Shown piece after piece: positions 17,251 to 26,078 of a stretch of DNA of 64,000 nucleotides. The DNA lies in the NCBI GenBank assembly GCA_031292275.1, contig JARLHL010000047.1, forward strand, positions 46,713-110,712. Reading direction: 5' to 3'. Each line of letters begins with the position of its first letter. Position 1 is the stretch's first letter. The stretch comes from Desulfocapsaceae bacterium. Its GTDB lineage: Bacteria; Desulfobacterota; Desulfobulbia; Desulfobulbales; Desulfocapsaceae. The notes under the pieces were generated by a model that saw only the letters and a list, made by a program, of their open reading frames with translations, searched no databases and was not told the origin of the DNA. The translations under genes and the position numbers were made by a program.

Positions 17251-19392
17251 CTAGGAGGGCAGTCTGATGGTGAAGACCGCGCCGCTCTGGCCATCGGTAC
17301 GGTTGCCCGCTGTCACCGTGCCCCGATGGTGCTCGACGATGGTCCGGACGATAAAGAGCCCCAGGCCCAGGTGGGGTTTTGCGTCCTTCTGGGTGCGGAT
17401 CGAGACCATGGAGTTGAAGATCTGTCCCAGCCTCTCCTCCGGGATCTCCGGTCCCTTGTTGGTCACCTGCAGGCGGATGCCGTCCCTCTCCCGGCTCAGC
17501 CGCAGCTCGATGGGGCTGCCTTCGGCGTGGAAGGCGATGCCGTTTTCGATGAGTTTGTCCAGCATCTGGCGGATCCGGTCCGGGTCGCCGTTGATGGGAA
17601 CGGCGTCCTCCGGCCGCTTATAGAGGAACTCCACGGTCGGAAAGGCCGGCTGCCAGCTGTGGGCAATCCAGAGAGAGAGGGCCTCGGCCAGATCGAAGTT
17701 CTCCCGGAAGCCCTCATTCAGCGCCTCCCGCAGGCTGGTGGCGTCGCGGATGGAAGTCAGCAGTTCTTCAAGGCGCAGGACATCGCTCAGCGCCCAATTC
17801 ACATAGTTGTTCAGATGATCGGGCAGGTCTTTGGTCTCTTTGGCCAGGTTCTTCAGGGAGGCCGAGACGCTGGCCAGCGGCGTGCGCATCTCGTGCTCGA
17901 GGTTGTCTGCCATCTTCTCCCGATATTCGCTCTGGTTCTTCAGCTGCGACAGCATGGAGGCCAGCGTCCGCGACAGATCGCCGATCTCGTCCCTGGAGGA
18001 AGTCGGCGGCAGGATATCCAGGATCTGTCCGTTGGCTGTGATAGCCTCCGCCGCCTGATTGCGCAGACGGCGGATCCGTGAGGAGATCCTGAAGGCGAAG
18101 AGGAATATGCCTATGCCACCGAAGAGGAAAAAGAGAATGGTCATGCCGATGGATTCCTCGATCACCTTGTTCTTCAGGGCCAGGATGGCGTTGGTGGTCT
18201 GCTCGACCACCACGACTCCGATAACCTTTTCCTTTTCGAACAGGGGCGTGGTCGCGGCCATGACTTCGACCTGGCCCTTGGCGATCCGGTAGTTGGTGAT
18301 GCTGCCTCTGCCCTCCAGCCCCTCCTCGACGCCTTTGATGTCCAGGGTCGCCGATTGCGGCGAGGAGTCGGTGAAATCGGAGGACAGCGGTTCGGTGAAG
18401 AGGCGGTAGAGCGGGGAGAGTATCCGATTGACCAGGCCGATCAGCGCGTCCAGCCCATGGTCCTTGCTGGCCGGGACCTCGTCGTCGCCGGCCTTCAGGC
18501 TGCCGTAGCTGGCCCGGACATGGTGGTTCGAGTCGACGATCAGGATCCGGGAATGGGGCCGGTTCAGGGATTTCAGGATATCGATGATGGAGGTCGAAGG
18601 CGGCAGCAGCCAGCCGATCTGGTCGATGCGGCCCGGGTCGGCGGTGCCGACGATGGTCTCGATATCCCTGGTCACCGGGTCGTTGACATCGGCCACGGCG
18701 AAGGCGAGCTTGTGGCCTACCATGGCCAGCGGCATCCGGATCTCGATATTGTATCCTTCGGGCGTCTCCGCCCAGACGCCCTGAATGCTGTCGTTTTCCA
18801 CCGGCGGGGCCTCGTCGAAACCCTCCGGGATCTCGTAGGCGTTGATCCAGCCGGGTTTCCTGGCGGTCATGATATAGCGGTGCAGTTTCCCGTTCTTATC
18901 CTCGAGGCCGATCTGAAGGTGGTCGGAGCGGTCCAGCCGGTCCGAGCCCGTTTCCTGGTAGACCACATGATGGTCGGTGACCAGGAATATGGCCCAGAGA
19001 TATTCACCCCGCTGTCCGACCAGGTATTTAAAATGCACGGAACTGGAATCATAGGGCTTGGCGGAGAAGATGACATGATCCTTTCCATACTCCTCCGCCG
19101 CCTGCATGTGCGACTCCCAGCCCTCGATCTTGCCGTTCAGCCGCATGGGGTCCGACAGTTTTATCAGATAGAGATCGCGGCTCTGGTCGAGGGCGTGGAA
19201 GAGTTCCCGGTCGAAAAGCCCTGGCCTGCCGGCAAGGGCCGAGGCCACGGCCCGGGCGGAGAACATCAGGGTCTCGCGCCGGCTCTCCAGCAGATTGTCC
19301 TTCAGGATCCCGCTCAGCCGGAATCCGGTGATGGGGATGACCAGGAGCACCAGGGAGATCAGCGCCAGTTTCAGTTGCAGGGAGATGCGCAT
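17251..19392 (-). CDS. Membrane sensor histidine kinase, resembling the dedicated-sortase-system kinase
   Basis: 713 residues. A first membrane helix (LKLALISLVLLVIPITGFRL) precedes a roughly 400-residue extracytoplasmic region whose centre resembles a CBM9-like beta-sandwich (RSDHLQIGLEDKNGKLHRYI ... YNIEIRMPLAMVGHKLAFAVAD). A second helix (IGMTILFFLFGGIGIFLFAF), a HAMP-like linker and HisKA (phosphoacceptor His in NLEHEMRTPLAS) follow. The HATPase domain has LDKLIENGIAF, VTNKGPEIPEERLGQIF and HLGLGLFIVRTIVEHH. Size, ectodomain and partner regulator resemble the kinase of proteobacterial dedicated sortase systems, from memory of that family. No sortase is seen in the window. It forms an operon with the response regulator 5 bases upstream. 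Confidence 0.85.
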   Translation of the reverse strand: MRISLQLKLALISLVLLVIPITGFRLSGILKDNLLESRRETLMFSARAVASALAGRPGLFDRELFHALDQSRDLYLIKLSDPMRLNGKIEGWESHMQAAEEYGKDHVIFSAKPYDSSSVHFKYLVGQRGEYLWAIFLVTDHHVVYQETGSDRLDRSDHLQIGLEDKNGKLHRYIMTARKPGWINAYEIPEGFDEAPPVENDSIQGVWAETPEGYNIEIRMPLAMVGHKLAFAVADVNDPVTRDIETIVGTADPGRIDQIGWLLPPSTSIIDILKSLNRPHSRILIVDSNHHVRASYGSLKAGDDEVPASKDHGLDALIGLVNRILSPLYRLFTEPLSSDFTDSSPQSATLDIKGVEEGLEGRGSITNYRIAKGQVEVMAATTPLFEKEKVIGVVVVEQTTNAILALKNKVIEESIGMTILFFLFGGIGIFLFAFRISSRIRRLRNQAAEAITANGQILDILPPTSSRDEIGDLSRTLASMLSQLKNQSEYREKMADNLEHEMRTPLASVSASLKNLAKETKDLPDHLNNYVNWALSDVLRLEELLTSIRDATSLREALNEGFRENFDLAEALSLWIAHSWQPAFPTVEFLYKRPEDAVPINGDPDRIRQMLDKLIENGIAFHAEGSPIELRLSRERDGIRLQVTNKGPEIPEERLGQIFNSMVSIRTQKDAKPHLGLGLFIVRTIVEHHRGTVTAGNRTDGQSGAVFTIRLPS

Positions 19393-19397
19393 CGGTT

Positions 19398-20093
19398 CTA
19401 TTCCAGCCAGCGGTAGCCCATGCCGTATTCGGCGCGGATCGCATCGAAGGTGGAGTCGATCTCCCGGAATTTTTCCCGGATACGACGGATATGGGCGGCG
19501 ATGGCATTATTGGTGACGACGACGTTGGCCGATTCCATGAGCTGCTCATGGGATTTGACATGGCCGGGCCGCCTGACCAGGGAAAACAGCAGCCAGAACT
19601 CCGTCAGGGTCAGGTTGAGGAGCCGACTGTCCCAGTATACCTGCTTGCGCTCCTCCTCGATACGCAGGCGACCGGCGGCGATGATGTGCTCGCTGCTGCC
19701 GCTGGCGCCCCGCAGGGCCTCCAGCATCTTGAAGAGGGCGGAGATCCGTACCGGCAGGAAATCCAGGGTCGTGGTATTCTTGGTCAGATAGTCCCAGGCC
19801 CCGAGCCTGAGCCCGGAGACCTTGTCCAGGTCCGAATCGCGGGCCGTGAGGAAGATGATGGGGATGGTGGGCGAAAGCTGCCGCAGCTCCCGGCATATCT
19901 CGAACCCTCCCTCCATTTCGTCGCCCAGCATGATGTCCAGGATCGCCAGATCCGGCAGCTGCAGCGCAAAGGCCTCCAGGGCTTCCTTCCTGTCCGCATA
20001 GCTGCTGACCGTATATCCTTCCCGTTTCAGGGCTTGGGAATAGTTGGCCCGCAGCATTTCGTCGTCTTCCACAAGTGCGATCGTATAGGTCAT
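19398..20093 (-). CDS. OmpR/PhoB-family response regulator, partner of the 17.3-kb kinase
   Basis: 231 residues. The receiver domain has the acidic pair VEDDE, phosphoacceptor Asp in LAILDIMLGDEMEGG, Thr in IFLTARDSD, and KNTT in place of the usual KPF. The C-terminal winged helix has the OmpR pattern (LTLTEFWLLFSLVRRPGHVK ... NAIAAHIRRIREKFREID). It resembles the response regulator of dedicated sortase systems. OmpR-type regulators often bind 10-11-bp direct repeats, so it is one candidate reader of the arrays at 28.6 and 29.2 kb. Confidence 0.9.
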   Translation of the reverse strand: MTYTIALVEDDEMLRANYSQALKREGYTVSSYADRKEALEAFALQLPDLAILDIMLGDEMEGGFEICRELRQLSPTIPIIFLTARDSDLDKVSGLRLGAWDYLTKNTTTLDFLPVRISALFKMLEALRGASGSSEHIIAAGRLRIEEERKQVYWDSRLLNLTLTEFWLLFSLVRRPGHVKSHEQLMESANVVVTNNAIAAHIRRIREKFREIDSTFDAIRAEYGMGYRWLE

Positions 20094-20384
20094 AGTCCAA
20101 AGAGTATCGGAATTGGTGAATAGGGGCTTGTCTGCGCCGCGGTGCCGCTTGCAGCGGCTCGTTATACAGGAACAAAATAATACGGCAGGTTGTCCTCCCG
20201 CAAGAGGAAAAGTGGAAAAGGGGGTTTAGATCCGTCCGGATGCAGTAAGGGCTAAGCCATTGGTGTCACCTACAGGCTCTCACGCGTGAAGAAATAAACG
20301 CGCAGCCTTCTTCCTGAATCTCAATATACCATGAGGGGACGAGACTGCGTCGTTATATGTCCCCTCCAACTGGCGGCTCCATTC
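20094..20384. other. Intergenic stretch, nothing clear
   Basis: Lies upstream of the minus-strand response regulator and downstream of the cytochrome gene. I see no ORF with a ribosome-binding site, no terminator with a T-run and no convincing repeat. It should contain the promoter of the two-component operon. Confidence 0.4.
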
Positions 20385-20705
20385 TTACTTGATGCTTTTC
20401 AAATAGGCGTAGATATCTGCTGCATCCTGCTGGGAGATCGTTGACTCGGGAAAGGTCGGCATTATAGGCGAATCCGACGACCTGAGCTTTCTGACGAATT
20501 TACCGTATCCCATGTCGAGTCCGGCGATATGGGGGGCCTTGCCGTCATTTCCATGGGGACCGTGGCAAGAGGAACAATTGTGCATGGCAAACCATTTCTT
20601 GCCGTTTTCGGGATCGCCCTGCGGGGTGTTGCATGCGGCCAGGAAGAGCAGGGAACCGAAAAGAACCATGGAGACGAGCATGCGGTACTGTGATGAGGCA
20701 GCCAT
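20385..20705 (-). CDS. Small lipoprotein c-type cytochrome
   Basis: 106 residues from the ATG at 20705, chosen because AAGGA sits 6 bases upstream and the product then begins with a compact lipoprotein signal (MLVSMVLFGSLLFLAACN, lipobox LAAC). One haem-binding motif, CSSCH, follows (MHNCSSCHGPHGNDGKAPHI). Near the C-terminus PIMPTFPESTISQQDAADIY supplies the likely axial Met. This is the pattern of class I monohaem cytochromes c facing the periplasm as electron carriers. No redox partner is adjacent. Confidence 0.88.
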   Translation of the reverse strand: MAASSQYRMLVSMVLFGSLLFLAACNTPQGDPENGKKWFAMHNCSSCHGPHGNDGKAPHIAGLDMGYGKFVRKLRSSDSPIMPTFPESTISQQDAADIYAYLKSIK

Positions 20706-21128
20706 AGGATCCTTATGAAGAAAGGGTTGAATGTGCAGGAGCATGGGTCTTGAAAATACCATCCTCCCGGTTTCTCAAATCAACGAGAGCAGACATGATC
20801 ATCCTCCATACCTGCATATGATATCAGTGCAGAGGTCTGAAGAGAATCCGACCGTGCTGTGTCTCCCCGGACCGGAAAGGCACCGGAAGCCATTCCGGGG
20901 TATTGTTGATAATTTACTCTTGATAAAGTAGGAAAAACCAATTGGTCGAGAACCTAGGATCGTTCATAGTATGCTTTAATTATTATGAACTTTCTTCAGA
21001 TTGACCCTTGACGCTGAACAAATACTACGAATTGTGGTGCGAAAAGTCAAAGAGATTTAATCGGGACGGACTGCAGCGGAGTCGGCAGGCGCGGCTCGCC
21101 GTGGCCTGCCGGTGGGAGTGAGAAGCCG
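20706..21128. other. 423-base intergenic region with two inverted repeats
   Basis: No supported gene. It contains CCCCGGA (20865-20871) pairing with TCCGGGG (20894-20900), and GTTCATA (20962-20968) pairing with TATGAAC (20984-20990) across a 15-base AT-rich spacer. The second looks more like a protein-binding dyad than a terminator. Both neighbouring genes are on the minus strand, so it should hold the cytochrome promoter. Confidence 0.4.
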
Positions 21129-22067
21129 TTATATAAAGAAGTCGAGGGCGTATTTGAGGGCCGTAAAGAGGATGATGGCCGCCAGCATCCATTTGATCAG
21201 CCGTGCCGGCACATGTTTCTGGCAGCGGGCGCCGAGATACATCCCGGCCATGCCTCCCAGGCCGAAGAGGATTCCCAGGAGCCAGTCCGGGGCGATGGAC
21301 ATATTCGGATAGAAGGGGGCTATCGCCTGGTAGAAGGCAACGCCCGCCACGGAAGTGACGAAGGTCCCCATCAGGGCGGCGCCGGCGACGGTATAGACCG
21401 GCAGGCCGAAAAAGGTCACAAAAAAGGGCGCGATGATCGCCCCGCCGCCGATACCGTAGATTCCGCCGATGATCCCGACAATGAAGCTGAGCGAAAAGAT
21501 GCTCCAGATCGAGACGTCATAGGTCTCGCCATAAAAAGAATAGCCGAGCCGGTTTCCGTTGCAATGGGTCACCGTCACCGCTGCCGGCTGCTGGCTGCCG
21601 TCCCCTTTTTTGAAGGACCGCATCAGTTCCTGCAGGCGCCTCTCTCCTTCCGCCTTGTTCATCTTTTGTTTTTTGCCTGCCAGGTCGGAAATCATCCTGA
21701 TGCCTATATAGAGCAGCACGGCGGCAGCGAAGAGTTTGAAGTTGGACGGCTTGGGCAGGTAGGCCACCCGAATGAAGGCGCCGATGAAGACCCCCGGCAA
21801 GGTCCCGGCAATTACAATCAGGGTCAGAGGCCAGACCATTCTCCCTTCGCGGTAGTAGCGATAGACACCGCTGGGGATTGCGACAATGTTGTAAAGCTGA
21901 TTGGTGGCGCTCACCGATGGATTGGTGTAGCCCAGAAAGGACATCTGGAAGGGCAGCAGCAGGAAGGCACCGGACACTCCACCCATGGAGGTAAAAAACG
22001 AGACCGAAAAGGCGATGAGCGGAGGGACCCACGGTGAAACTGTGATTCCGGCAGTCTGAAAATACAT
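21129..22067 (-). CDS. TSUP (TauE/SafE) family permease, probable TunR target
   Basis: 312 residues with about eight hydrophobic segments in two homologous halves. The halves carry the family's glycine motifs (FFTSMGGVSGAFLLLPF and GIIGGIYGIGGGAIIAPFFV). A soluble central loop (residues about 140-180) separates them. TSUP proteins move sulfite, sulfonates or other oxyanions across the cytoplasmic membrane. A strong site (GGGAGG) precedes the ATG. The gene is divergent from a TunR-type regulator, and the 32-bp inverted repeat upstream overlaps its likely promoter. Repression of such TSUP genes by TunR is established in sulfate reducers, so tungstate/molybdate export or exclusion is a reasonable inference. 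Confidence 0.88.
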   Translation of the reverse strand: MYFQTAGITVSPWVPPLIAFSVSFFTSMGGVSGAFLLLPFQMSFLGYTNPSVSATNQLYNIVAIPSGVYRYYREGRMVWPLTLIVIAGTLPGVFIGAFIRVAYLPKPSNFKLFAAAVLLYIGIRMISDLAGKKQKMNKAEGERRLQELMRSFKKGDGSQQPAAVTVTHCNGNRLGYSFYGETYDVSIWSIFSLSFIVGIIGGIYGIGGGAIIAPFFVTFFGLPVYTVAGAALMGTFVTSVAGVAFYQAIAPFYPNMSIAPDWLLGILFGLGGMAGMYLGARCQKHVPARLIKWMLAAIILFTALKYALDFFI

Positions 22068-22094
22068 ACGTGCCTCCCTTGGGGACGTGGAATA

Positions 22095-22126
22095 ATTAAC
22101 ACGAATCTATTTATAATCGTGTTAAT
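22095..22126. promoter_or_regulatory. Operator-like inverted repeat between TSUP and tunR (predicted TunR site)
   Basis: Perfect 10-base arms ATTAACACGA (22095-22104) and TCGTGTTAAT (22117-22126) flank a 12-base AT-rich spacer, total 32 bp. It lies 28 bases before the TSUP start and 140 before the regulator. Its length matches the roughly 30-bp sites reported for TunR, and its position over the TSUP promoter fits repression. Confidence 0.7.
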
Positions 22127-22266
22127 ATCAAATCGGAGAAAGCCTGTCAAGGAAATATCACGATGTCTGCGAACGGCCGGTCTGCGGAGACATAAATTCG
22201 GATCGATAAAATCTTTCATTTCGAATATGCTGCTGCATCATAATCAGAATTTGAACGGCAAGACGG

Positions 22267-23373
22267 ATGGAGACTATGAAAAGGGAAGATGGAAAGGCCT
22301 CCGATATGAAAACTGCCGGGGGCGGGGGGACCGGACAGGGGCGCATCCTGTCCCTGCTGGCGGATGATGGATACCTGGACACGGCCTGCCTCCAGAGGCT
22401 GGAAGACTCCTTCCGCGCCTGGGCCGAGGAGAGTCCGCGACTGGACGTCCGTCTTTCCAGGAAGCGTATCCTGATGATATTTCTTCTGATCCGTACAACA
22501 GGAGCCAAACTCAACGAGATCCTGGCGCTCAGTCCCCTCAAAGACATCGATTTCGACCGGCGGAGCATTACTGTGGGAGGCCGCAGGGGCTCGGGCCGGG
22601 AACCCCGGCAGGTGCAGATATCCGCGGTCTTCGCCGCTGAAATGAAAGGCATGCTTGCCGATCAGGCCTTTCTGGCGTCTCTTGGCGAGGATCTGGGCGT
22701 TGATCCCGGTTTCGTCCGCCGCAAGTTTTACGAGCGGGCCCAGGCCTGCGGCCTCGACAAGCGTCTGGCCACCCCGGAGATGATCCGGCAATCGCGGGCA
22801 GTGGAACTGATCCGGGGCAACATGCCGCTGCCGGCGGTGCAGATGCTCCTCGGTCTCTCGAGCCTTAACCCCACCACCTCCTATGTCTCCTTTTCCGATG
22901 ACGAAATCCGGCAGGTGACCCGGCTTTTCATGGAAAAGGAGTCCTCGCGCAAGACCAGTGCCCGCAACTCCTTTTTCGGCAAGATCAGGAGCATCAGGCG
23001 AGGGATCATCCAGGCCAGAGTGGAACTGGTGACCATCAGCGGCCAGTCAGTGACCACGGTGATCACCGTCGACAGCCTTGACCGTCTTGGCCTGAAGACC
23101 GGCGGCATGATCACTGCCGAGGTGAAGGCTCCCTGGGTCCAGCTGCAGAAGGGAGGTGACCCCAGGAGCACTGCTGACAACCGGTTCCAGGGGGTTGTGG
23201 AGCGGATCCGGTCGGGGGATATCACCACTGAATATACCGTCCGCCTGGCCGACGGAACCGAACTCTGCGCCCTGGCCACGAGAGATTCCGGAAACGCTGC
23301 CGATCTTGCCGAAAACGATCCGGTCTGGGTGCTCTTCAACAGCTTTTCAGTGATCCTGCACGTAGACGGCTGA
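22267..23373 (+). CDS. tunR: TunR-type tungstate/molybdate-responsive transcriptional regulator
   Basis: 368 residues. Residues about 50-220 have the XerC/XerD recombinase fold (IRTTGAKLNEILALSPL ... LPAVQMLLGLSSLNPTTSYV). The catalytic set is broken: Arg I is replaced by Lys (TGAKLNE), the HxLRH box reads EMIRQ, and LGH reads LGL, so it binds DNA but should not recombine it. Residues about 235-368 hold two tandem TOBE/Mop domains (SIRRGIIQARVELVTISGQS; NRFQGVVERIRSGDITTEYT) as in ModE, which bind molybdate or tungstate. This combination defines TunR of sulfate-reducing deltaproteobacteria. The divergent TSUP gene is the expected repression target. Confidence 0.88.
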   Translation: METMKREDGKASDMKTAGGGGTGQGRILSLLADDGYLDTACLQRLEDSFRAWAEESPRLDVRLSRKRILMIFLLIRTTGAKLNEILALSPLKDIDFDRRSITVGGRRGSGREPRQVQISAVFAAEMKGMLADQAFLASLGEDLGVDPGFVRRKFYERAQACGLDKRLATPEMIRQSRAVELIRGNMPLPAVQMLLGLSSLNPTTSYVSFSDDEIRQVTRLFMEKESSRKTSARNSFFGKIRSIRRGIIQARVELVTISGQSVTTVITVDSLDRLGLKTGGMITAEVKAPWVQLQKGGDPRSTADNRFQGVVERIRSGDITTEYTVRLADGTELCALATRDSGNAADLAENDPVWVLFNSFSVILHVDG

Positions 23374-23504
23374 AGGCGTAAGCCCCGCCTTATTTTGCCG
23401 GTGGCCTTCTCTGCCTGCAGGAGACGCATTACATTGAAATCAAGGGCAGGGACGGACCGCAATGTCCCTGCGAAGAACTCTTTTGCATAAACCGGGAGGC
23501 TGCG

Positions 23505-24518
23505 ATGATACTCTATGATCCCCATATTCCCGTCAGCTTGATGGAGTTCGGCATCCTGATCCCCATGCGGGACAGCAGGGCCACCAGGACGCTTACGGCA
23601 TTGCAGGAGGATCCCCTGCTCGGTCCTCTGCAGAAACGCTGGCATCAGGACCGGATTGTTGAGAGGCTCAGCAGTGAGGATCTGCTGCGGGTCCATGGAG
23701 CGGACTATGTTGATCGCCTTCATTCCCCCAGACTTGAAGACGAGATCATTGCCACCTACGAGCTGATCGACGCCTCGGGACGCTACCACCGCTATGCGCC
23801 GGAAACGGCCGTGCGGCCCCTGGCCGACCTCTTCGACCGCATCCTGATCAAAGCGGCCGCCTCGGTCCAGTGTGCGCGGCTGGCACTGGCCCATGGCTTC
23901 TGTTTCTCCTTCACGGGCGGCGCCCATCATGCCCAGCGTGATTTCGGCAACGGCTTCTGTCTGCTCAATGATATCGTCATTGCCGTGCGCAAACTGCAAT
24001 CCGAAGGGGCGGTCCGCACGGTCTGGATCATCGATATCGATGCCCACAAGGGGGACGGCACCGCCGCCCTGACCGCCGGCGACCCGTCCATCCGCACGCT
24101 GAGTATCCATATGGCCCGGGGCTGGCCTCTGGACGGCCCGGCAATCCTGGCTGACGGCCGTCCCAATCCGTCCTTTGTGCCCAGCGATATCGATATTCCC
24201 ATGGAAATCGGTGAGGACGATCAGTATGTGGGGCGGCTTGCCGAGGGACTCCGTCAGCTGGAAGGGATGGGGGCGGCGGATCTGGCCGTGGTAGTCAGCG
24301 GGGCCGATCCCTATGAAAAAGACGAGCTTCCCTCCACCATCGGGCTGGCACTCAGCCTGGAGCAGATGCTTGCGCGCGACAGGCTGGTCTACACCTTTTT
24401 GCAGCAGCGGCGGATGCCTGCGGCCTATCTGATGGCCGGTGGTTATGGCGACCAGGTCTGGCAGGTTTATGCACGGTTTCTGAGCTGGGCCCTGCGGGAA
24501 CGATTGAGCGGCCAGTAA
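23505..24518 (+). CDS. Histone-deacetylase-superfamily (HDAH/acetoin-utilization-type) zinc hydrolase
   Basis: 337 residues. The arginase/deacetylase fold is recognised by the His dyad in FTGGAHHAQRDFGNGFC, the zinc-binding IIDIDAHKGDGTAAL, the second zinc Asp in VVSGADPYEKDEL, and the GGY near the C-terminus, so catalytic residues are intact. Bacterial members deacetylate small acetylated amines, polyamines or acetyl-lysine. KGDGT replaces the commoner GNGT after the DxH motif. Substrate unknown. It stands alone between tunR and glcD, with 130-140 bases either side. Confidence 0.85.
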   Translation: MILYDPHIPVSLMEFGILIPMRDSRATRTLTALQEDPLLGPLQKRWHQDRIVERLSSEDLLRVHGADYVDRLHSPRLEDEIIATYELIDASGRYHRYAPETAVRPLADLFDRILIKAAASVQCARLALAHGFCFSFTGGAHHAQRDFGNGFCLLNDIVIAVRKLQSEGAVRTVWIIDIDAHKGDGTAALTAGDPSIRTLSIHMARGWPLDGPAILADGRPNPSFVPSDIDIPMEIGEDDQYVGRLAEGLRQLEGMGAADLAVVVSGADPYEKDELPSTIGLALSLEQMLARDRLVYTFLQQRRMPAAYLMAGGYGDQVWQVYARFLSWALRERLSGQ

Positions 24519-24659
24519 GTGACAGCGGCCTTGCTGCAGTGATCCTGGGGGCCGGACGGCCTGTCTGTAAAACATTGACGAAGAACGTATTCCCCCCTTC
24601 CATTTTGTCCCGCAGTCCTTATTGTCTCAGGGGTTATTCTGAGCAAAGGAAGAGAGAAT

Positions 24660-26078
24660 ATGGACGAGCAGGTTGTAGTTGAACTCAAGGGGATTGTCGG
24701 AGCCGAAAACGTCTCCACTGCCCTGACCGATAAGATCACCCATTCCTACGATGCCACCCAGGAACGGCATCTGCCCGATGTGGTGGTTTATGCCGGCACG
24801 ACCGCCGAGGTCAGCAGGGTGGTGATGCTGGCCAACAGGCACAGGATACCGGTCCTGCCCCGGGGGGCCGGCAGCGGCTTTACCGGTGGAACCCTGCCGG
24901 TGAAGGGTGGGATCGTGCTGGTGCTGACCCACATGGACAGGATCCTGGAGATTGACACCGACAACCTCATCGCCGAGGTTGAACCCGGGGTGGTCACGGC
25001 CGAGCTGCAGCGGCAGGTGGAGCGCCGGGGCCTCTTCTATCCGCCCGACCCGGCCTCCAGGGAGTTCTGCACCTTGGGCGGCAACGTGGCGGAATGCGCC
25101 GGCGGGCCGCGCTGCGTCAAATACGGGGTGACCAGGGATTATATCATGGGGCTCGAGGTGGTGACCCCCGAAGGCGATATTATTCGGACCGGCGGCAGGG
25201 CCCTGAAGAACGTGGTGGGCTATGACCTGACCAGACTCTTTGTCGGATCGGAGGGGACCCTGGGTATCGTGACCAAAATCCTGCTGCGGCTGCTGCCCAG
25301 GCCTGAGGCCAAAAAGACCATGCTGGTCCAGTTCGAGACAATTGAGGGGGCGGCGCAGTCGGTTGCGGCTATCATCGGCGCCAAGATCATTCCCACCACC
25401 CTGGAGTTTCTCGATGCGGCAACCATTGGCTGTATCCGGGGCGGGAGCGGCATTCCCCTTGAAGCCGACTGCAGCGCCGTCCTGATTATCGAGGTGGATG
25501 GCGATGCTGTGACGCTGGACGGGCAGGTCGAGAAGATCCTGGCCGTGATCCGGCCTCTGGGTATCCTTCAGACCCGGATTGCAGCCACCCCTCAGGAATC
25601 CGAGGCTATCTGGCAGGTGCGGCGCATGGTCAGCCCCAGCCTGCGCAAGGTGGCCCCCGACAAGTTCAACGAGGATGTCGTCGTGCCCCGGTCCAGGGTG
25701 CCGGATATGATCCATGCCCTGGAGAGGCTTTCGGCGGAATACGGGGTGGCCATCGTCAATTTCGGGCATGCCGGCGACGGCAACATCCATGTCAACATCA
25801 TGACGGATCTCAGGGTGGACGGGATGGCTGGAAAGGTGGAGCGGCTTCTGGAGGAGATCTTCCGCACCGTCGTGGAGCTTAAGGGCTCGATCTCGGGCGA
25901 ACACGGCATCGGCACCTCCAAGGCGCGTTTTCTGCATACGGAACTCGATCTCCAGACCATCTCCTATATGCGGCGGATCAAGGCGGCCCTGGACCCCAAC
26001 AATATCCTCAATCCCGGCAAGATTTTCACCGACAGGCTTCCCGTGCCGGCGGGAGACGCGGGCGGCAGTGAACCATGA
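24660..26078 (+). CDS. glcD: FAD-linked 2-hydroxyacid dehydrogenase (GlcD / D-lactate dehydrogenase family)
   Basis: 472 residues. The VAO-type FAD-binding half has PVLPRGAGSGFTGGTLPVKG near residue 63 and GGNVAECAGGPRCVKYGVTR. The C-terminal FAD-oxidase half ends in the family block FGHAGDGNIHVNIM and ISGEHGIGTSKARF. It oxidises glycolate or D-lactate and passes electrons to the iron-sulfur protein encoded next, whose start overlaps its stop by four bases (ATGA). In a lactate-using sulfate reducer D-lactate is the likelier substrate; that is inference. GGAAGAGAG precedes the ATG. Confidence 0.92.
   Translation: MDEQVVVELKGIVGAENVSTALTDKITHSYDATQERHLPDVVVYAGTTAEVSRVVMLANRHRIPVLPRGAGSGFTGGTLPVKGGIVLVLTHMDRILEIDTDNLIAEVEPGVVTAELQRQVERRGLFYPPDPASREFCTLGGNVAECAGGPRCVKYGVTRDYIMGLEVVTPEGDIIRTGGRALKNVVGYDLTRLFVGSEGTLGIVTKILLRLLPRPEAKKTMLVQFETIEGAAQSVAAIIGAKIIPTTLEFLDAATIGCIRGGSGIPLEADCSAVLIIEVDGDAVTLDGQVEKILAVIRPLGILQTRIAATPQESEAIWQVRRMVSPSLRKVAPDKFNEDVVVPRSRVPDMIHALERLSAEYGVAIVNFGHAGDGNIHVNIMTDLRVDGMAGKVERLLEEIFRTVVELKGSISGEHGIGTSKARFLHTELDLQTISYMRRIKAALDPNNILNPGKIFTDRLPVPAGDAGGSEP

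Noticed and set aside
20262..20280. Isolated TGTCACCTACAGG as a Pho-box near the two-component operon
   Set aside because: Only a single unit with no repeat at 11-base spacing.
22881..24575. 564-codon minus-strand open frame across the end of tunR and the deacetylase gene
   Set aside because: It spans two well-supported plus-strand genes and has no domain.
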